A program made the position numbers and the translations under genes. The notes under the pieces are model-generated. The model was not told the origin of the DNA, ran no database searches, and was given only the letters and a program-made list of their open reading frames with translations. Source: Plantago ovata (Eukaryota > Streptophyta > Magnoliopsida > Lamiales > Plantaginaceae). From it: a DNA stretch of 64,000 bases. Positions 36,219-46,816 of the stretch are shown here, piece by piece; the first letter of the stretch is position 1; each line of letters begins with the position of its first letter. Where the stretch lies: assembly GCA_028274465.1 (NCBI GenBank), contig CM051455.1, positions 107,692,942-107,756,941 on the forward strand. The letters are read 5' to 3'.

Positions 36219-36556
36219 ATGGAGTGGAAAGCTCTTCCGAAACATGTTAGAAAACAAATTCTCATTGATGCCGCTGTCTCTAATATATATGAGGCTCGAA
36301 AGATAATGTTTTTGTAAGTATTATATTTATTATACATATTAAAATTTTCATTCTCTTTTCAACCGATAATAATTACCTCTTGCTCGATAGGGATCGTGAA
36401 CTTACCGACATATGCAAGGAGGTTGAGTTTTATCGTAGGTTCAATTTCGAATCTATTCCTAAGATGTTTCGCAAGAACCCTACTTCTTCGGAACAAGAGT
36501 TTATTAATTATTATTATCTCAACAATAACCCTGAAAGCTTTTATCGAATGCTCTTG
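36219..36556 (+). pseudogene. F-box-like gene copy 3 (exons 1 and 2 only)
   Basis: Exon 1 (36219-36313) encodes MEWKALPKHVRKQILIDAA, a well-preserved F-box start, and ends at a GTAAGT donor. Exon 2 (36391-36556) encodes DRELTDICKEVEFYRRF and ends NPESFYRMLL at GTAATA. Phases agree (TT|G). No third exon follows; downstream sequence is unrelated, so the 3' part has been lost. Confidence 0.7.
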
Positions 36557-37905
36557 GTAATAATTAGTACATTTTTTTATGCATATGGTGAAGATAATAT
36601 ATTTCCTATATCATATGAAGATACTATCCCTCGGGTTTAAATGAACAAAACCACACCACACAAGAACCAAACCCACAGGAAAAATCTTCTCGCAAGACCA
36701 AACCTGTCCGTCCCTGTTGCTAAAACACAATACCCAAAACACCAAAGTGAAGAGCACACAACCAAGACGATAACCGAAAGAACACAACTGAAAATTTAAA
36801 AATAAATCAGCAAACCAAGACTCCCTGCTCCCGCCGTTCAAACAAGCCTCGAATCACCCTCCTGTGTGCCAAATGTGCTACCCCACGCCACCAAAAAAAT
36901 CTATTGAACCACGCCAATCAGCTCCAAAACTTGTCGCCCTCCTCCTTAACAAAAACATAGCAGCCCAGCCAGCTAAACCAAAACCAAGTGTAATACGAAC
37001 AACACTCAAATCCGAACACATTTGAATCTGACTCGACGCGATTGAAAGTGGTCCGAAACAAGCTCACTCATCTGAAACTTCCGATCAAAACTATCATATT
37101 CGAATCTGATGCGAATTACTTGTTTGCCATCTCTAACTAGGGAGTTCAACAGTTGTTATAAATGTGAGACGATTGATAAGGCATGGAGTAGTCTACTGAA
37201 GTATATTGTAAAACTTTCTTTTACACATTAGAAAAATCTTATTTTATAGCTTAAAACCGATGAGCGGTTCAATTAGTAGCAAGTTAATATCGAAAGTAGC
37301 GTCCAGAATATTATAATATGAGTTTTATAATAATGAAATTTAAGGGTGGCTCTCAAATGAAGGTGATAAATAAAGTGTGATAATATAAGGTCGAGAGTAA
37401 TTTTTCAGAAAAATTACAATTAGTTAAAATGAAAGTGTAAAATGTAATTTTTCCCATTTCCGGAACCAATAAGATCGTTTTTACCGCCTTCTCCACTTTC
37501 TTTTATATGTTCCTAATTTCCTCTCTCATGTCTCTTCTACTCCCAAATTGCCTATCGAGCTCTCCATTAAAACCCTAACTAGTCCCAAATTGTCCACCAA
37601 TTCAATCCAATCCGAACCGAACTCCTCCAATTCCACCACAGCGATAACATAACCCCTACAAATCATATATTATATACTTTATTTTTCTTATCTTGTAAAT
37701 ATAATAAATAGCTTATGGACGCTAAAACAGAGCTTCGAGCTTGTTACATTACATCCTGGAAGACTGTTTTTGTCGAAGCTTCATGTCAATCAACATCCTG
37801 GATTTTCCGAACTACTTCACCTTAATGCTCTTTGTTGATACAATTGCTCCAGGAAGAATTAATTTATCTTAATGAATGAATACTTAAGACTGTTTGCCAG
37901 ATTTT
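36557..37905. other. Non-coding DNA with possible captured fragments
   Basis: From about 36650 to 37130 the base composition shifts to C/A-rich, unlike the surrounding AT-rich DNA, as in fragments carried by transposons. A frame near 37060-37130 (IIFESDANYLFAISN) faintly recalls a LINE-type RNase H but is too short to assign. No complete gene is visible. Confidence 0.35.
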
Positions 37906-37911
37906 GTTGTC

Positions 37912-38145
37912 ATGTAAAACTTTATAATTTTACAATTTATTTTTATTGACTTTTCGATGTCCGATTTGACCTCAAATTAACAATAACTCGTTGCAAAAAA
38001 ATAATTTAAAAAATTATATTATAAAAGTATACTTATTATATTGTATAATATAACTTTTAAAATTAATTTTTTCGTAATCAATTATGATTAATTTGAGGTC
38101 AAATCGGACATAAAAAAGTCAACAAAAACAAAGTGTAAAACTATT
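37912..38145. mobile_element. Fold-back MITE
   Basis: Imperfect inverted repeat of about 75 bp: TTTTACAATTTATTTTTATT on the left and its counterpart TTTTACACTTTGTTTTTGTT from the right end, both continuing to TGTCCGATTTGACCTCAAAT. The centre is AT-rich. A target duplication is not clear. Confidence 0.65.
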
Positions 38146-38727
38146 AAGTTTTCGAAGTAAGTACATTTTTATTGTTTTTCTTTAACATACTATTTGTTTA
38201 CTCAAGTGGTAAAATGTCTTTTTGTATTGCAGCAGCAGAAATGAAACTGATTTTGTCGAGGATTTTGCTGCGTTACTAGCTCAACTGAATATACCTTGCA
38301 CTTAGCTGCATTGGGTTCTTTTTTATCTCAGGTAATTTTAAATTTTAATCCTGTTTATGTCAAGAAGAAACCGAAGTGTTTAACTTTGGTTCAAGATAAC
38401 AAAGCTCATTTCTAAAGTTCTCTTCAAACTAAGCATGTCAAGATCTTGTGGTGTTGTTGCGTTTGGGATCATGCCGGTTAATTGTAGGTTTGGGCCTCAT
38501 CGGTGGCTGAATTGTGGTTGTAAACTTGTGTTGATATATGAAACATAGAAGAGAGCTACGAGTCAGATTACATATCAGGTGTTTTTTCTCTCTTCTTTAA
38601 AAGTTTTACATTGTATCTTCTGCAGATTTTGAGCAAGCAATTAATGGATGGTGATCAGAGGTAGTTGTTGAGTTGCAGAAGTAAAGTTGATGAGTTGTAG
38701 AAGAAAAGCTTCCTTATTATGTTTTTA

Positions 38728-39445
38728 CGGCTCGGGTTTACTGCTAGCATGCCTGTTAGCAATACTGTGAGCTCCTATCAAAACATGACACGTGGTCAAG
38801 TCCAAAGTAACCCTTTTAACACTTTCTGACTTTCACTTCCTCCGTTAAATCTTCCTGTCTTAAATATACAGAAACACTAAAAATATATTTAAAAAAAAAG
38901 AGAAAACCAATTTACGTCTTCACTAAAGACGGGGAACTTTCCGGTGGCTCCGTGGCGGTGCCCTTCTCCTCTCTGAAGTAGCTTCACAGCTTTGAAACAA
39001 CAAATAATCCAAGACCGCTGGGGAATCGCAACAACCCAAAAACTACTGACGGAGCTCTAATTTTGCTAATCTTGCTAATCTGACCGAGTCGCTAATTCTG
39101 CTAATTTTGATGATCTCTATTTGTGTTTGTTAATTTTTCTGCACTTCAAGGTAGATGGGTTTTTTTCTTCGCGACCCATACAAATTGCAATTTCATCAGA
39201 GTTTGCAGCAAAGCGGTGCCGAATCATTCTCTGTTTCACGTTGCTTGATGAGAATGGGTGATCTCAAAGTCGCCGGTGTATGTTGAGGAGAAGACGAGAT
39301 CTTTTGACTTGTGATTTTGGTTTCTTATTCTCTGTTTAACCGAGAGGAATTGAAGAAAATTTTATGTTTTACACTTTGCCACGTGTCATGTTTTGATAGG
39401 AGCTCACAGTATTGCTAACAGGCAGGCTAACAGTAAACCGAGTCG
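38728..39445. mobile_element. Mutator-like MITE with 9-bp target duplication
   Basis: Left end CGGCTCGGGTTTACTG, right end (reverse complement) CGACTCGGTTTACTG; both continue through CCTGTTAGCAATACTGTGAG and beyond for about 65 bp. ATGTTTTTA flanks both ends (38719-38727, 39446-39454). The 590-bp interior has no transposase; its more GC-rich middle (38920-39080) could be captured host sequence. Confidence 0.85.
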
Positions 39446-39497
39446 ATGTTTTTATGCCATTCTTGTAGATCGTATTTAACGGTAATGTTATTATTTT

Positions 39498-40593
39498 GGG
39501 CGATTTACATGTGGACCCCCTCTTATGCTCGGTAATTACATATGTTTCCTCGTTAGTAAAAGAATTACGTATAAACCCTCTTTATGCAAAACAATTACAA
39601 ATAAACCCACGATCTTGACTTTTGCCGCTCTTAATCATGGAAAATACATAATTGTCCCTGAACAATTATCAGATTTTAAATTTTACCAAACAATCTCAAC
39701 TTTAAGTTATTACAAATAAACCCACATATCTTATCTAAATTATAAATTCCCCCAAATTTTTTTTATTTCTTCTTCTTTCTAATTTACCGGATTCCGGTGC
39801 CGGAATCCGGTAGCCACCATCAGCTCCGATCTGGAGCCGTGAAACAGCTCCAGATCGGAGCTGTTACAGCTCCAGATCTGGAGTTGGCAGCTCCAGATCT
39901 GGAGTTGGCAGCTCCAGATCTGGAGCTGCAATAAGAGCTCCGACGGAGCTCTGTAATAGAGCTCGTCGGAGCTATTTACAGAGCTCCACCGGAGCCCTGT
40001 AAGAGCTCCGACGGAGCTCTGTAATAGAGCTCGTCGGAGCTCTTTACAGAGCTCCACCGGAGCCCTGTAAGAGCTCCGACAGAGCTCTGTAATAGAGCTC
40101 GTCGGAGCTCTTTACAGAGCTCCACCGGAGCCCTGTAAGAGCTCCGACGGAGCTCTGTTATAGAGCTCGTCGGAGCTCTTTACAGAGCTCCACCGGAGCC
40201 CTGTAAGAGCTCCGACGGAGCTCTGTAATAGAGCTCGTCGGAGCTCTTTACAGAGCTCCACCGGAGCCCTGTAAGAGCTCCGACGGAGCTCTGTAATAGA
40301 GCTCGTCGGAGCTCTTTACATTGCCGGAATCCGGTAATAGAATTAAAGAAAGAAAAGAAAAGAAAAAAAGAGAAAAAGAAAAGAAAAAAAAAAGAAAAAG
40401 GATTAAATTGCAAATAAGATTAAAGGAATAAGGCTAAATTGTATAAGGACGCGTTTGGAGAATCAATATTGAACAGTAGCTTATAAGCAGGTCAACGCCA
40501 ACTGCTTAAAATGGGCCTATATGTAATTCTTTTATTAACGAGGAAAGATTTGAAAAGCACGTCCATAAGAGGGGGTCCAGGCGTAAAAATCTC
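39498..40593. mobile_element. Mutator-like non-autonomous element with palindromic tandem array
   Basis: Ends form an imperfect inverted repeat (GGGCGATTTACATGTGG and GAGATTTTTACGCCTGG, then ACCCCCTCTTATG on both). TATTATTTT flanks both ends (39489-39497, 40594-40602), a 9-bp target duplication as for Mutator-like elements. The interior is the 68-bp array. Related in end sequence to 2857-4020. Confidence 0.75.
39934..40320. repeat. 68-bp tandem repeat of GAGCTC palindromes
   Basis: About 5.7 copies with starts at 39934, 40002, 40070, 40138, 40206 and 40274. Each unit has three near-palindromes: AGAGCTCCGACGGAGCTCT, AGAGCTCGTCGGAGCTCT and AGAGCTCCACCGGAGCCCT. A related block with CTCCAGATCTGGAG precedes it (39820-39930). 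Copies are almost identical, so amplification was recent. Confidence 0.92.
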
Positions 40594-40916
40594 TATTATT
40601 TTTGCATTCGACATGGTTTTCGATTTTAATGTTTCATATTATCATTTCAGATATTTCATTTTTATTGACATCTTTTATGTTTGTTTGACCCAGATTAGTC
40701 TAATTTCGGAAAGTAATTGATAAATTTTTATTTTTAAAATAATGGTTATTCTATTTTATTTTAGTAATTAATTTAATACATTTACGTTGTATTTTAGTAT
40801 TAATTTAAAATGAAATGAATTTAAAAGAAAAGGTGGAAAGATTAAAATAAAAAGTTAATTTGGAATCGAATAATCTATATATACATGAAAGCTAGGTGTC
40901 TAGGAGAGCTCAATTT

Positions 40917-41016
40917 NNNNNNNNNNNNNNNNNNNNNNNNNNNNNNNNNNNNNNNNNNNNNNNNNNNNNNNNNNNNNNNNNNNNNNNNNNNNNNNNNNNN
41001 NNNNNNNNNNNNNNNN
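40917..41016. other. Assembly gap (100 N)
   Basis: Second 100-base N run, next to a copia LTR remnant; repeat content probably caused the break. Confidence 1.
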
Positions 41017-41677
41017 GGATGTAGAGTATTCTCTCCTTGAATCTATTCGGAGGAATGAATCCTGATCTTGGTCCAATCACTAACACCATATGCTTCCTAA
41101 TATACCCAACGCATGCCGTATCTACCCTACTTTAAGAGTGCAAGCGTTGCGCATGGTCAAAGTATATTATTCCACATATGATGTAGTATTGACCTCAAGT
41201 CTGAGGACTATTACATCACCCTACAATCCGATACTCCCATAGACACTTAAATAGAATTTACCAAATGGTTTCTCGGCTGGGTATGCCAACACTCTCCAAA
41301 GTGTCCATGTGCCCATCATGAATAACCAAACTATTCGCAGCAGTGAGAACTACTACATCCTCTAAGGATCTGATGCAACACATGCTAGTCTCTATCGCAT
41401 CATTGGTATCCCATATCTCAATGACCATCAACTAGTGGCTAATTTTAGGACTTAAGTTCTGAAACGCAAGCTCCCACTAACTTGGTGATTATCTTTAGTC
41501 CTTGGGAACATCTTACAGAATAATTCAAACAACCAAATAATCTATCCAGTAAATGTAATGCCAATTGTATTTATGTATGCTTAAATAAATGTAACATAAA
41601 TAAATACCAATAAGCTGAATGCGGTAAAGTACATATCGTCCTTAATGTTGGTTGTCTCTAGGACATATATACTTTCA
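41017..41677 (-). repeat. Copia LTR remnant (second family)
   Basis: Ends GTCTCTAGGACATATATACTTTCA, close to the LTR edge of the 23-kb copia element, and shares its CTCCCACTAACT(T/G)GTG phrase, but is clearly diverged. The left edge is lost in the N gap. It interrupts exon 2 of an F-box-like copy. Confidence 0.65.
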
Positions 41678-42182
41678 GAAGAACTAGCAACTCCAGATTT
41701 CTACTACATGATGTTAATCGTAAGTGCCATTTTTTTTTTCATACCACTGTTTTAAATATTTATCTTCTAAACCTGTTTGCTAATATTATTTGATTTTATA
41801 TTGTAGATGGATTTTTTCCAGTATGAGATCTTCCATAGGGTCGAAGAGTTGTTGAGAATTCTAACCGAAGCATCACATCCAATGGCCAAATATTTGTCAT
41901 GCATAGTTAAAATGTTGAATGGTGATGAACAAATTCGACAACATGGTTTACGTCTCTTCAAAGAGATTGCAACAATGCGAAGAGGGTTGTTCCGTTTGAA
42001 GATGTGTAGAAAATATTTGTTAGGCCAGCTTCGCGATTTAAATCGTGGTATGTTTGCTTTGGATTTCAATATTCCGAAATTTTGCAACGATGATCATATC
42101 GTGGGGATGTAGATGACGGCTTGTGTTTTAGTTGTTTGGCAGACCAGGAAGTATTATGCTATAGTCGTGCATATGAATTTCA
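41678..42182 (+). pseudogene. F-box-like gene copy 4 (exon 2 tail and exon 3)
   Basis: Exon 2 tail 41678-41719 encodes EELATPDFYYMMLI and ends at GTAAGT, matching copy 2. Exon 3 begins at 41807 after TTGTAG (MDFFQYEIFHRVEEL) and contains SHPMAKYLSCIVKMLN. The frame stops at 42110-42112; the next frame supplies CFSCLADQEVLCY, the family's C-terminal Cys motif, so a frameshift lies just before it. The 5' part was removed by the LTR at its left. Confidence 0.68.
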
Positions 42183-42623
42183 TACGGCTATAGATGAGAT
42201 TTAATTCATCGTATCGATGTATAACTCATTTTTTTCTTATATCGATTATCTACGATTATTACAGTTTCTTTTTCTTTTTTCTTTTTTCTTTCGTGTTTTG
42301 TGTTTTTATTTTTTTACCTTTATAAAACAGATTCGATGATGTAATTTTGCCATAATATTTATTATTTCCACTTGATCTCATAGTGGTATATCTTTGGTAT
42401 GTATTTAATAATACCAAAGTTTTGGTAATTCAGCAAATCGTGAAGTCAACACATGTTTTGTTTAAATTAGGAGTTAGATACATACCTAATATTGTATTGC
42501 ATGATCATTACCTAATATACTCTATACATTACAGTATAAATTGTCTTTGCTACTATCATAGTTTAGGAGCAATATATATTGAAACCGAATTTAGGAGCAA
42601 TATATATTGAAACCGACATTCAG

Positions 42624-43532
42624 ATGGATTTTGACGTCTTAAAGTCCAAGAACAGGATCTGCAGGGCCATCGTTCATGTCCGTAAGCGCAAAGAAATCAC
42701 CCGTAAACATCATAGTCGGCTATTATCTATTCCAACGGATTTGGTTAGAAAAATCATTCAACGTGTTGCTGTGGACTCATCAGAATCGATTTCTGTACTT
42801 CAGTTAACGTGAGAATTTATTACATTCAACAAGCTATTTCGAATTGTTTGATTTTCATATAATTTCTTTTTTATCGCATTGATTTATCTACAGTTGCAAA
42901 CGGCTGAATAAACTATCAACAGAGCCCTTCGTTTACCGCTATATGAAATTCGAGTTATTTCATTCAAATAGTGTTTCATCATCCGAATTACTTCTCCATG
43001 CCAAGTGTCTTCAACATGGTAACCCAGACTTACTATACAGATACGCCTTGGTAAGTCGAACTTACTAATTGTTCAGCATAAATATTTTTTTCTTACATCA
43101 TCACTAACACAAATTTCAATAAATATTGATGTAGATAGATTACTTCTTCTATAAAAAATATGAAAAACGGCCCAACAGTTCCTTCAACGGGCAATGTTAG
43201 CTGGTCATGTGGAAGCACCGTATTTGAGTTGTGTGTTCAAGATGTGGCACATGCATGATCCACAAGTTAGGGAAGACGGTATATCGATAATGCGTGCATA
43301 TGAAGGCACATGTAGTGGACGGAAATATATAACTGAATGTCGCAAAAAACTGAATGAAATTCTAGGGGCCATGGAGGTTATAATATTGTGGTTCATACGT
43401 GTTTCAATGTGTCGTATCCATACACCGAGTGGAAGTGGATCCAGCACTGGGTGTCACTATTGCCTAGCGAACAGAGAATTGATGATCCTATTCGACACCA
43501 CCAATTGGCCCCGTTACTGTAACTGTGGCTAA
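42624..43532 (+). pseudogene. F-box-like gene copy 5, nearly complete
   Basis: Exon 1 42624-42808 (MDFDVLKSKN; F-box start LLSIPTDLVRKIIQRVA), exon 2 42894-43050 (CKRLNKLSTEPFVY, ending NPDLLYRYAL), exon 3 43135-43532 (GHVEAPYLSCVFKMWH; tail CHYCLANRELM). Splice phases agree. The order F-box, CK.L helix, HG-NP-LYRYA repeat and SxxxxPYLSC repeat is that of Arabidopsis At1g67623-like F-box proteins, putative substrate adaptors of SCF ubiquitin ligases. Near 43175 the exon 3 frame shifts by one base between KKYEKR and QQFLQRAM, so the product is truncated unless this is a sequence error. It is the best-preserved copy and has an intact C-terminal C-x2-C-L-A motif. Confidence 0.75.
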
Positions 43533-43845
43533 TAAGTTGATATAATATCTTAACATGCAACATCAATATTGATTTTTATTTTTTTATTAGGCGTCTATAT
43601 TATTTAGTAACATGTTTGATGTACAATACTACGATAGTCTGCCATAATGTATTTAAACTTCAAGATAACATTTAAAAAATAATGGGTGCATTGATGTTGT
43701 GTTACAACAGATTGACAATGAGTTGGATTCACTCCATAGTCGATAGGGAATAACATCCGGTTTCCTGCAACACACAGAGTAAATTAAAATCCTGATTTAC
43801 GCATACACGACAATCAAACAGTATATATGCATTATAGACTTGAAA

Positions 43846-43943
43846 TTGCATGCATTGACAAGTATGGTTGAAATTGCATGCATTGACAAGTGTGGTGAAG
43901 TTGCATGCATTATAATGCATGTACATGCACAACTTCTATAAAT
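43846..43943 (+). promoter_or_regulatory. Promoter of first small gene: TGCATGCATTGACAAG repeats and TATA box
   Basis: Three copies of TTGCATGCATT(GACAAG) at about 43846, 43874 and 43911, followed by CTATAAATT at 43935, 87 bp before the ATG. CATGCA is the core of the RY motif bound by B3-domain factors, and TTGAC is a W-box core. The same GACAAGTGTGG phrase occurs upstream of the second gene. Confidence 0.55.
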
Positions 43944-44029
43944 TGTGAGCCAATTCACCAAGAATTATACTACTCATCTGTTCGATTTTAACTACATACA
44001 CTTATTCACTAACGTTTTTGAGAGCTACT

Positions 44030-44504
44030 ATGTATAATCAACCTCAGTTTGAAGCTATTTTTGATGAACAACTTCAGCACATGCTCAAATGGGGCGTAAG
44101 GTAACATTTTGTAGTTGTTTATTATTTTAACTATTTTTCATACTTTGTTCTCACATATTTTAACGTGTAGGTATCATGATGTTCATGGTAATAGGATTGA
44201 AAATCCTTCTCTACTTGAGCAACTTAAAGTTGTTAGAGCAAAGGCCGAACTACGTGAACATCAAAGAGGACCGATCTATCAAGTTGCAGATGTTGTTGCA
44301 CAACTTCATGTTATATCGTGCCAGAACCCTTCTGTTGAGGAGTCGGCTAGATGTTTGAAAGAAACGATTTTGGACTTGGAAAAGGATTATATTACATTCG
44401 GCCTAGCTGAGAAGAGCATGCACAACTATGTTGTGCAGTGTAGGGTTACAATGTTTCACACAGTCAAGAATCACGGTGGGTTTCGAACTCCAAGAAATGT
44501 CTAA
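44030..44504 (+). CDS. Small two-exon gene of unknown function, copy 1
   Basis: Exon 1 44030-44100 and exon 2 44171-44504 join inside an AGG codon; the 70-bp intron has a GTAACA donor and TGTAG acceptor. The 134-residue product starts MYNQPQFEAIFDEQLQHML, has a Trp-Gly-Val-Arg-Tyr segment at the exon junction, a central helix-rich part (PIYQVADVVAQLHVI, then a Cys/Leu/Lys-rich helix) and ends GGFRTPRNV. No signal peptide or membrane segment is evident. I do not recognise the family. The neighbouring 44884-45360 gene is a clear paralogue with the same intron position. Both frames are intact, suggesting function. Confidence 0.7.
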
Positions 44505-44719
44505 TACGATATCTATGATGACTCGAGTGTATGGTGTAGCATTTTTACACTTATTTGTTGTGCATTTATGTTTGTCGTAATTTCTGCATTTGCTACTAAT
44601 TCCGTTATTACGAACCAAGTTAATTTGTTTTGAGATGACAATTGTAATCCATTACATTAATAATAAAACATTATTTTTCAATGTTGAATTGAAAAAATAC
44701 AAGTGTTTGTGTAGAGGCT

Positions 44720-44809
44720 GAAATTGACAAGTGTGGATGGTGTTACAAAAATTCTAATACATGCATTGACAAATGTTTGTCACAATTCATGCAATGGTTC
44801 TATAAATAT
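44720..44809 (+). promoter_or_regulatory. Promoter of second small gene
   Basis: ATTGACAAGTGTGG at 44722 and ATGCATTGACAAATG at 44761, then CTATAAATATA at 44800. Order and spacing resemble the promoter of the first copy, although the strict CATGCATG palindrome is not kept. Confidence 0.5.
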
Positions 44810-44883
44810 AGTCTTCCACCTAAATCCTACTTCATTCACATTCTTCTTCATTTACTTGCTTCTTCACTCAAAGTCTATTCACT

Positions 44884-45360
44884 ATGAATCAGTACCCTCA
44901 GTTTGAGGCGAGGTTTGATAGAAATCTCAAATTTATGCTAACAAACGGAGTCAGGTATTTTACTTATTGATAAAAATCTTTTTTGTTGAATATATTCATC
45001 CTGTCTTTTATCCACTAAATTTAGTTTGAAAACAGGTATTACGAAGCAAATGGAAGAGAGGATTCTGACCCTACTCTGCTTATCAAGCTTTTGGATGTCA
45101 AAGAGAAGGCTGAAGTCTATCAGCACCACTACGGTCCCATCTTTCAAGCTGCTCAAGTTGTTGCACAGCTTCATCTCATCTATCTCGAACATCTTGTGAT
45201 TGAGCAAACCGCCAAAGATCTTAAGCAAAAAATATTAAATATGGAAAAACGAAACATTGAAAGGGGGTGTGCCGAAGCTTTCAAGTACAACTATAAAATT
45301 GAGTGTTGCGGTCAATTGACTGAAATGTTGGCTCGATTCTGCCGATACGATTGGAATTGA
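44884..45360 (+). CDS. Small two-exon gene of unknown function, copy 2
   Basis: Exon 1 44884-44954 and exon 2 45036-45360, again joined inside AGG (GTATTT donor, AACAG acceptor). The 131-residue product starts MNQYPQFEARFDRNLKFML and shares with copy 1 the motifs PQFEA.FD, NGVRYY/WGVRYH, GPI(F/Y)QxAxVVAQLH and a later KxxILxxEK helix; it ends CRYDWN. Identity is moderate, so the duplication is not recent, yet both frames stay open. Function unknown. Its 3' end is about 230 bp from the foldback array. Confidence 0.7.
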
Positions 45361-45484
45361 ATCGATTATGAAGTATCAAGTTCAAAAATCACGGTGAACA
45401 TCTATGTTTTTTAATTTCAATAAGTGAAGTTGTTATTATAACAACAACACCCTGTCTTTTTCATTTGAAAGTTTGTTTTGTTTT

Positions 45485-45600
45485 CCTTTAGTGTGTAATA
45501 AAAACATTCTCCGGAGATGAACATTCACCGAAGGAGTGGTATGAAATAAACATTTGAGATCAATTATTTTCATCATAAACATTCACCGAAGGAGTGTTCA
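45485..45600. repeat. Orphan foldback arms at the array edge
   Basis: AAACATTCACCGAAGGAGTG occurs at about 45521 and 45577, matching the distal arms of the foldbacks at 45955 and 46287, but without a complementary partner nearby. Looks like the degraded end of the array. Confidence 0.5.
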
Positions 45601-45617
45601 GACATTTCAATATTTTA

Positions 45618-45716
45618 GGACAATGCCACACGTATCTGCTTGAGTAATTATTACTTTGAATGGAATCATTCAAAATATGTAATAAGGACTTCAAGGAGAT
45701 ACGTGCGCCATTGTCA
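45618..45716. ncRNA. Foldback a (miRNA-like)
   Basis: GACAATGCCACACGTATCTG on the 5' side pairs with CAGATACG-like GGAGATACGTGCGCCATTGTC on the 3' side, continuing to a closing GTAATTATTAC/GTAATAAGG region; arms of about 36 nt with few mismatches and a loop of about 24 nt. GTGTTCAG lies 24 nt upstream. Confidence 0.5.
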
Positions 45717-45954
45717 CATTTTCATATAAATTGATTTTGTCATCATAACACTATTTTGAAAAGCATACATATCATGAAAAGGTACATCAAAACTATGGTT
45801 TAAAGTAAAGTAAAATAATATCAATATAAAATAATATGAAATTGTAAAATACGAAAAGGTAGAATGTGTTAATCAAATTCGGGCTCTGACAGCTTCAAAA
45901 AATCAATTTAAATCGGAGGTGTGTTCAGATATTAATAATCTCATTGTCGATTTA

Positions 45955-46039
45955 ATACCGCTCCTTCGCACTCTGCTATTGTTATAATATCAAAATTATT
46001 TTCGTATGATAATAATAGCATAGTCGAAGGAGCGGTGTG
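45955..46039. ncRNA. Foldback b (miRNA-like)
   Basis: ACCGCTCCTTCG pairs with CGAAGGAGCGGT; the stem continues through TGCTATTGTTAT/ATAATAATAGCA. Arm about 33 nt, small asymmetric bulge, AT-rich loop. GTGTTCAG lies 34 nt upstream. Confidence 0.5.
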
Positions 46040-46286
46040 AAATAAACATTCGAGATCAATCACTTTCATCATTACGCCCTTTTAAAGAGCATACACTATA
46101 ACATGAAATTAAATAGATGAAATTATAAATATTTAATGAACAAATTGTTGTGTTCAATAAGATACAATATATCTACCACCGATTCTATTTATCACCATCA
46201 AAGGTTATTGTTTCGTGGTCATGTATAAAAAAGATAGTTGTTAACTTGAAAGTAAATCATGTTCAGTGTAATAGAGTCTCATCGTC

Positions 46287-46389
46287 TTTTTATACCACTC
46301 CTTCGCACGATTCTATTGTTATTAAGATGATTTCTATATATTTTTTTTTAATAATATTAATAGAATCGCCGAAGGAGTGGTATAAAAAT
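46287..46389. ncRNA. Foldback c (miRNA-like)
   Basis: TTTTTATACCACTCCTTCG pairs perfectly with CGAAGGAGTGGTATAAAAA, then GATTCTATT/AATAGAATC after a one-base bulge. It is homologous to foldback b, with both arms differing in step at one pair (C-G to T-A type change in CCGCTCC versus CCACTCC and its partner GGAGCGG versus GGAGTGG). Confidence 0.55.
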
Positions 46390-46600
46390 GACATTAGACA
46401 TTACTATTGTCATCATCACATATACTTTCAGTAATGAATACTTAATGAGAAATAGTGTATAGAGAAATATTATAAATAGTGAAGTGGTGTATAGATAAAT
46501 AGCAGAAAAGAATTGGTGAAAGTAATAATGTGAGAAGTATATATAGAGAAAGAATGTATAGAGAAATAGTAGTGTTCAGACAATTCAATCTCACCGTATT

Positions 46601-46697
46601 AGATAATCCTGCCAGCTGTTCCCAGAGGTAATATTAACGTGTTATTTCTTAGTCACCCTATAATAATGACTCTGAGGTCAACATGCAGCATTATCTT
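46601..46697. ncRNA. Foldback d (miRNA-like)
   Basis: AGATAATCCTGC pairs with GCAGCATTATCT and CCCAGAGG with the CTCTGAGG side; about 35-nt arms with interior mismatches around GCTGTTCC. GTGTTCAGACAATTCAATC starts about 29 nt upstream. Paralogue of foldback f. Confidence 0.48.
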
Positions 46698-46816
46698 AAT
46701 GCAAAGATTGAAAATTGTTCATCATCACACAATTTATAACATGACACACTTTGGTTAACCATAACATGAATTTTATACAAAATTGATGAAGTAGTGGTGT
46801 TCAGACAATTCAATCT

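Noticed and set aside
44030-45360. Foldbacks as inverted fragments of the two small genes
   Set aside because: I found no shared sequence between hairpin arms and the exons or introns of either gene.
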